NCBI GenBank assembly: GCA_900768505.1
Contig: CAAGED010000028.1
Span: forward strand, 1 to 48,555
DNA: 48,555 nucleotides
Direction of reading: 5' to 3'
Source: Lentisphaeria bacterium
GTDB taxonomy: Bacteria; Verrucomicrobiota; Lentisphaeria; Victivallales; Victivallaceae
Below the pieces are notes generated by a model that saw only the letters and a program-made list of their open reading frames with translations, was not told where the DNA came from and ran no database searches. Below are positions 44,976 to 48,555 of the stretch, in pieces (positions within the stretch are counted from its first letter, which is position 1; every line of letters begins with the position of its first letter). The translations under genes and the position numbers were made by a program.

Positions 44976-46949
44976 TTAATCCCAATCATCAGTCCGGAAG
45001 GGACCAGCCGGCAAATTGTCCCGGCCGAATAAATTGCACTCCGGGTTGTTAGCCCAGGCATACCGTACCGCCACCGGATTTTTAATCTCCTCTGCCCAAA
45101 CCAACACCTCATTGTCCGAAACAATTTTTGCCTCCGCCCAGACGAATTTGCGATCTGCTCCGCAAATTGAGAACCCGACCAATTTCTCACCCCTGACCTT
45201 CAAGCCCCCCTGCCCTGCCGTTCCCAAATTAAACGTCAGCAACACCTTGTCTCCCTGAATGGTCATTTTTTCCAGTTTAGGCGACATATAAACCACATTC
45301 TTGTCGCCATATTCTTTGCCCAAAGCAATCCGCGCAAGCCGATCGCCGTTGCCCTGCTTGTTTTTGGGGTGAATGTCATTGGCGTCGCCAATATCAATCG
45401 TCACCGCCATCCCGGTATTGGGCAGACTCTCAGTCATTGCCTGAGCCTCCCGCAATCCCGGCCAGCCGCCCGCTTCCTGAGTGGGTTCGCTGCCGCGCTT
45501 CATGTAGTTGGAGAGCTGGACAAAGTAGAACGGCAGATCTCCCTGCTTAAATTCCCGCCGCCACGCCTTGATCATATCCGGAAAGAGCTTGCGGTAGGAG
45601 ATTGGATCGCCGGAATTGTTTTCGCCCTGATGCCAGATGAATCCACGCAGTGTAAACGGCACAAATGGGTTGATCATCCCGTTCCACAAGTAAGATGGTA
45701 TATGTGGGATGTAAGCAAAATCCGGTCCCGGCAGCGGCTTCATAATCACCTCGTCCTTTATCTTCCACTTGCCTGCCAAATCCACCACCACCTTGCCCGA
45801 CTCATCATCAATCGAGAGCTTGTTTCCCGGCGGCATACCGGGGATTCCGCCGGCGTAACGCTCATCCACCACCCGGACGGCCAGCAGGTTTTTGCCCGGC
45901 TTGATCAAACGGGCTGGAATCTTGTAATTCCGCGGATAGTCCCACCAATCCGGCACCTCAAAACCAGTCGAACCAATCACTTCGCCGTTGAAATAAGTGG
46001 TATCCAGATCGTCCACCGGACCTAAATTAAGCATTAAATCCTTTTCCGCCATTTCAGGAGGGATATCAACTTCGCGTCGGAACCAGAAAACTCCATCGGC
46101 ATTGTCCCCGTAAACCTGCTCCAGATAGCCGGGAACATTAATATCCTTCCAGCCGGAGGCGTCAAAATCGTTTTTGGCATATCCCAGCTTCTCCCCCTGA
46201 TTACCGGGATCTTTCTGACGCTGCGTTTTCTCTGCTTCAGATCGCATTTCGGCTAATTTCTCATTGGAGATGTTTTCAAACTTGTAGTAGTTGCCCATAA
46301 ATTTTTCATAAGCCTTGCCGCCGGCTTTCATATCCTCAATCGGAATCCAGGACTCCACCGGCGTACCGCCCCAGGCGCTTTGAATTATACCGATCGGCAC
46401 ATTAAGTTTTTTATGCAAGTCCCGGGCGAAGAAGAAAGCGATCGCACTGAACACTCGGGCATTTTCCGGGGTGGCAATCATCCAATTACCGGTAAATTCA
46501 TCCGTCGGCTTATTGTTCCAGCGGCATTGCACCGGGAGAAAACGAATCGCCGGATAATCAGCGGCTTTCAATTCCGCCTCCGCATTCAATGTTTCCGGCA
46601 TAGTGAACCCCATATTGGACTGACCGGAAGCCAGCCACACATCGCCGACAAGAATATCTTTTAACTCAATATTGTTTTTGCCGGAAATTTTCAGAACGTC
46701 ATTTTTTGCATCCGCCTTAACCGGATTTAATTTGACCATCCATTTGCCGGAATGATCGGCAGTAACGCTTTTAGACTGCCCCTTGAAAGTCACCGTCACC
46801 GTTTCACCGGGGTCGGCACTGCCCCATACTGCAATCGGCTTCTCCCGCTGCAATACCATTTTATCCTGAAACACCCCCGCCGGCTTAACATCCGCCCAAA
46901 GCATCGAAGTAATTCCCAGCGCCATTAATGAGACAATAAATTTATTCAT
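44976..46949 (-). CDS. secreted sialate O-acetylesterase-like SGNH esterase
   Basis: 657 residues with a signal peptide (MNKFIVSLMALGITSMLWA). An N-terminal beta domain (GVFQDKMVLQREKPIAVWG) precedes the SGNH catalytic domain with nucleophile Ser111 in ASGQSNMGF, then SAWGGTPVESW, WHQGENN and the late DIHP with the catalytic His. A jelly-roll-like beta insert (about 260-410, PVDDLDTTYFNGEVIG) splits the catalytic domain, as in the family. The triad looks intact. Family members remove acetyl groups from sialic acids or xylan; the substrate here is unknown and no glycosidase is adjacent. It is a stand-alone gene with consensus promoter and terminator. Confidence 0.88.
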   Translation of the reverse strand: MNKFIVSLMALGITSMLWADVKPAGVFQDKMVLQREKPIAVWGSADPGETVTVTFKGQSKSVTADHSGKWMVKLNPVKADAKNDVLKISGKNNIELKDILVGDVWLASGQSNMGFTMPETLNAEAELKAADYPAIRFLPVQCRWNNKPTDEFTGNWMIATPENARVFSAIAFFFARDLHKKLNVPIGIIQSAWGGTPVESWIPIEDMKAGGKAYEKFMGNYYKFENISNEKLAEMRSEAEKTQRQKDPGNQGEKLGYAKNDFDASGWKDINVPGYLEQVYGDNADGVFWFRREVDIPPEMAEKDLMLNLGPVDDLDTTYFNGEVIGSTGFEVPDWWDYPRNYKIPARLIKPGKNLLAVRVVDERYAGGIPGMPPGNKLSIDDESGKVVVDLAGKWKIKDEVIMKPLPGPDFAYIPHIPSYLWNGMINPFVPFTLRGFIWHQGENNSGDPISYRKLFPDMIKAWRREFKQGDLPFYFVQLSNYMKRGSEPTQEAGGWPGLREAQAMTESLPNTGMAVTIDIGDANDIHPKNKQGNGDRLARIALGKEYGDKNVVYMSPKLEKMTIQGDKVLLTFNLGTAGQGGLKVRGEKLVGFSICGADRKFVWAEAKIVSDNEVLVWAEEIKNPVAVRYAWANNPECNLFGRDNLPAGPFRTDDWD

Positions 46950-46987
46950 AATACAGTTTCCCCATGCGTAAAATTAATCACTTTTCA

Positions 46988-47016
46988 ATTATACACCCGC
47001 ATATAATATTTTGCAA
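46988..47016 (-). promoter_or_regulatory. strong candidate promoter of the sialate O-acetylesterase-like gene
   Basis: On the minus strand TTGCAA, an ideal 17-bp spacer and a perfect TATAAT, giving a leader of about 30 nt before the ATG at 46949. No operator-like dyad was noticed near it. Confidence 0.65.
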
Positions 47017-47130
47017 GGTAAAGTATATAGCCACCGCTTCAAAAGCTTGTTTTTGTCAAATATGCCAAAGTCAGTCGCAAGAAGGAAAAACCTTTTATAC
47101 AGCATTACCCCACCAGGTAAATCAATATAC

Positions 47131-47173
47131 AAAAAAAGCTGCTCCAATTAAACTAATCAGAACAGGCTTATAT
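47131..47173 (-). terminator. possible terminator of the PVVYSAP-repeat gene
   Basis: On the minus strand an imperfect stem (AGCCTGTTC against GGAGCAGCT, with bulges) is followed by seven U residues, about 20 bases after the stop at 47191. The stem is weak. Confidence 0.35.
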
Positions 47174-47190
47174 TTGGTTAAATTTAAGAG

Positions 47191-47637
47191 CTACCGCCGA
47201 CCATGCTGCGGGCGGTAGTCCGGCCGATGTCCACCGCCATGATGCATCGGACGCCCCGGCCCCCAGTATCTCGGCCCCGGGTAAACCATTGGAACCGGAG
47301 CCACCATTACCGGTACCGGAACAGTATATACCACTGGCGGCGGAGTTACTACCACTGGAGCTGAATATACCACCGGGGCAGGTGCAACTGCCGGAGCTGA
47401 ATATACCACCGGAGCCGGGGACGCGACTACCGGCGTAGAAGTAACAATTGCAGTCTGGGTTACCGGAGTTACCACAATTGGCGGATTGAGCAAACTGACA
47501 GTTGCCGCAGTAAGCCCGACAATTCCAGCTGCTAAAGCCAAACCATCATTATGACCGTGATGTCCGGCGTATGCCGTAGAAAACGAACTGGCAAAAACTG
47601 CCCCGCCAATTAAAATCGCCCCAATCTTGTGATTCAT
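47191..47637 (-). CDS. secreted Pro/Val-rich repeat protein
   Basis: 148 residues. A signal peptide (cleavage near AYA-GHHGH, residue 24) and a short Gly/Ala/Leu-rich hydrophobic stretch are followed by a Pro/Val-rich region with the unit PVVYSAP twice and variants PVVYTVP and PMVYPGP. It ends in a His/Gly/Arg-rich tail (HHGGGHRPDYRPQHGRR). It is probably an extended, envelope-associated or surface protein. His-rich ends could bind metal, but this is a guess from composition. The ATG at 47637 has AAAGG six bases upstream; the longer frame lacks a signal-like start. No named family is claimed. Confidence 0.75.
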   Translation of the reverse strand: MNHKIGAILIGGAVFASSFSTAYAGHHGHNDGLALAAGIVGLTAATVSLLNPPIVVTPVTQTAIVTSTPVVASPAPVVYSAPAVAPAPVVYSAPVVVTPPPVVYTVPVPVMVAPVPMVYPGPRYWGPGRPMHHGGGHRPDYRPQHGRR

Positions 47638-47751
47638 ATATAACCTTTCAGAACGACATTGATGCCATTGTTTAAAACAAGTGATTGATTTTTCACTACC
47701 GCCTTTTATAGACATTCAATTTTAATAATTGTTCGTACTTTTTCAGTAAAA

Positions 47752-48456
47752 TTAACGTCTGCCACCAAAAATACGCAATAAAAAGAGGAATAAATTTATA
47801 AAATCCAAATAAAGTTCCAATGCACCGATTATCGCATATTTTTTTATTCCCTCCTGGTCATCTGCCAACGCCAGGCTTTTTATCTTCTGGGTGTCATATG
47901 CGGTCAAGCCGATAAATACAATCACTCCGATAATTGACAGCAGCAACGAAAAAGTGTCATTTTGCCAAAATAAATTCACCAACAAAGCAATCATCACTCC
48001 AATCAATCCCATTACACACAAACCGCCAATACTGGTTAAATCACGTTTGGTAAAATATCCATACATCGCCATCAGACCAAATGTTCCGCCGGTAATGAAA
48101 AATACCGCACCGATGGATTGCATTGTATAAACCAAAAACACCGTAGCTAAAAATACCCCGTTCAGGGCTGCATAAATTGCAAATAAAAGAGTTGCGACTC
48201 CCGCGCTCAAGTGCTCAATCGCCCGGTTGATATACCAGACCAGCCCCAACAAACTTACAAACAAAATGCCAATCCCCAACGGACGCAAAATTATCTGCAA
48301 TAATTCACGCTGCGTCGAAACATAATAAGCCACCACGCCGGTTACCGCCAAGCCGACGGTCATCCAGCCAAATACCTTGCTGATGAAACTATTTTGCGCT
48401 TGAACAATCGCAGCATCATTTTCCATCCCCGCCATCTGATTATAAAAATTCTGCAT
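47752..48456 (-). CDS. Bax inhibitor-1/YccA-family membrane protein
   Basis: 234 residues with seven hydrophobic segments, the layout of the BI-1/TMBIM family in the inner membrane. Features: an N-terminal soluble stretch, FISKVFGWMTVGLAVTG at helix 1, and the signature GLTAYDTQKIKSLA in the last part, with acidic residues associated with the pore and pH sensing in related proteins (LYLDFINLFLFLLRI follows). Some bacterial homologues leak Ca2+ or H+; the role here is not known. GGGAG lies seven bases before the ATG. It lies upstream of the repeat-protein gene, 114 bp away. Confidence 0.9.
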   Translation of the reverse strand: MQNFYNQMAGMENDAAIVQAQNSFISKVFGWMTVGLAVTGVVAYYVSTQRELLQIILRPLGIGILFVSLLGLVWYINRAIEHLSAGVATLLFAIYAALNGVFLATVFLVYTMQSIGAVFFITGGTFGLMAMYGYFTKRDLTSIGGLCVMGLIGVMIALLVNLFWQNDTFSLLLSIIGVIVFIGLTAYDTQKIKSLALADDQEGIKKYAIIGALELYLDFINLFLFLLRIFGGRR

Positions 48457-48555
48457 AATTTTCTCCCTGTAGAGCCAATTTCAAAAGTATTGGCATTTTT
48501 TGTTAATTTTACATTTGATCGTGCCGTAGAACCATTTTACGGCATCGCTTTTGGC

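Noticed and set aside
48522..48544. Hairpin TGCCGTA/TACGGCA at the right edge as a terminator
   Set aside because: The stem is 7 bp with no U-tract on the minus strand, and the gene it would serve lies outside the window.
1..48555. CRISPR arrays, prophage modules, rRNA genes or riboswitches
   Set aside because: No regularly spaced short repeats, phage structural genes, rRNA-like segments or recognisable riboswitch cores were seen on either strand.

Overview
The window looks like a chromosomal segment of a Gram-negative-type bacterium with moderate GC content. It is most likely from the PVC superphylum, with Lentisphaerota as my best guess. This rests on family content only: a TIGR04073-like secreted protein, an Aquifex-type 650-residue aconitase, a short alanyl-tRNA synthetase without the C-terminal domain, a K+-dependent type membrane pyrophosphatase, a secreted sialate O-acetylesterase-like enzyme and many unrecognised secreted proteins. 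No phage, plasmid or CRISPR locus is visible, and no complete insertion sequence.

Layout. 1-5.4 kb: lysS (-) and the membrane pyrophosphatase gene hppA (+) are divergent, each has a clear terminator, and copies of an intergenic repeat lie on either side. 5.4-10.5 kb: a 1171-residue secreted coiled-coil/TPR protein lies downstream of hflX (-), with a receiver-only response regulator divergent from hflX. 11-13.3 kb: a TIGR04073-like protein, a decayed DAACS symporter pseudogene and a trans-aconitate methyltransferase-like gene. 13.6-19.4 kb (-): tRNA-Ser(GCU), a STAS protein, alaS, ung, aconitase and tRNA-Gln(CUG). 19.7-25.7 kb: accessory-looking envelope genes (a membrane-anchored unknown, an SGNH-fold protein that has lost catalytic Ser and His, an orphan HlyD-like adaptor, a WaaP/InaA-like kinase homologue and an acyl-ACP thioesterase), plus a third copy of the repeat. 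25,726-26,016: a 291-bp MITE-like element with 14-bp terminal inverted repeats and a perfect 8-bp target duplication.

26-39.4 kb is a long run of (-) strand genes with short gaps, read folP, cdaA, cdaR, hisD, hisC, two unknown envelope proteins, a 58-residue membrane protein, aroB, dprA, a frameshifted EamA permease, rodA, and a secreted helical protein with its own strong promoter. It combines folate, c-di-AMP, histidine and shikimate metabolism with DNA uptake and cell-wall elongation. 39.5-48.5 kb (-): gyrA, recD2, a sialate O-acetylesterase-like enzyme with a consensus promoter and terminator, a PVVYSAP-repeat secreted protein and a Bax-inhibitor-1 family membrane protein.

Most genes are housekeeping. 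The unusual material is the repeat family, the MITE-like insertion, two genes broken at homopolymer runs, two enzyme-fold proteins lacking catalytic residues, and a block of unrecognised envelope proteins embedded in the biosynthetic cluster. Starts were often moved inward from the longest frame where an ATG with a Shine-Dalgarno sequence, and sometimes a promoter, supported it.
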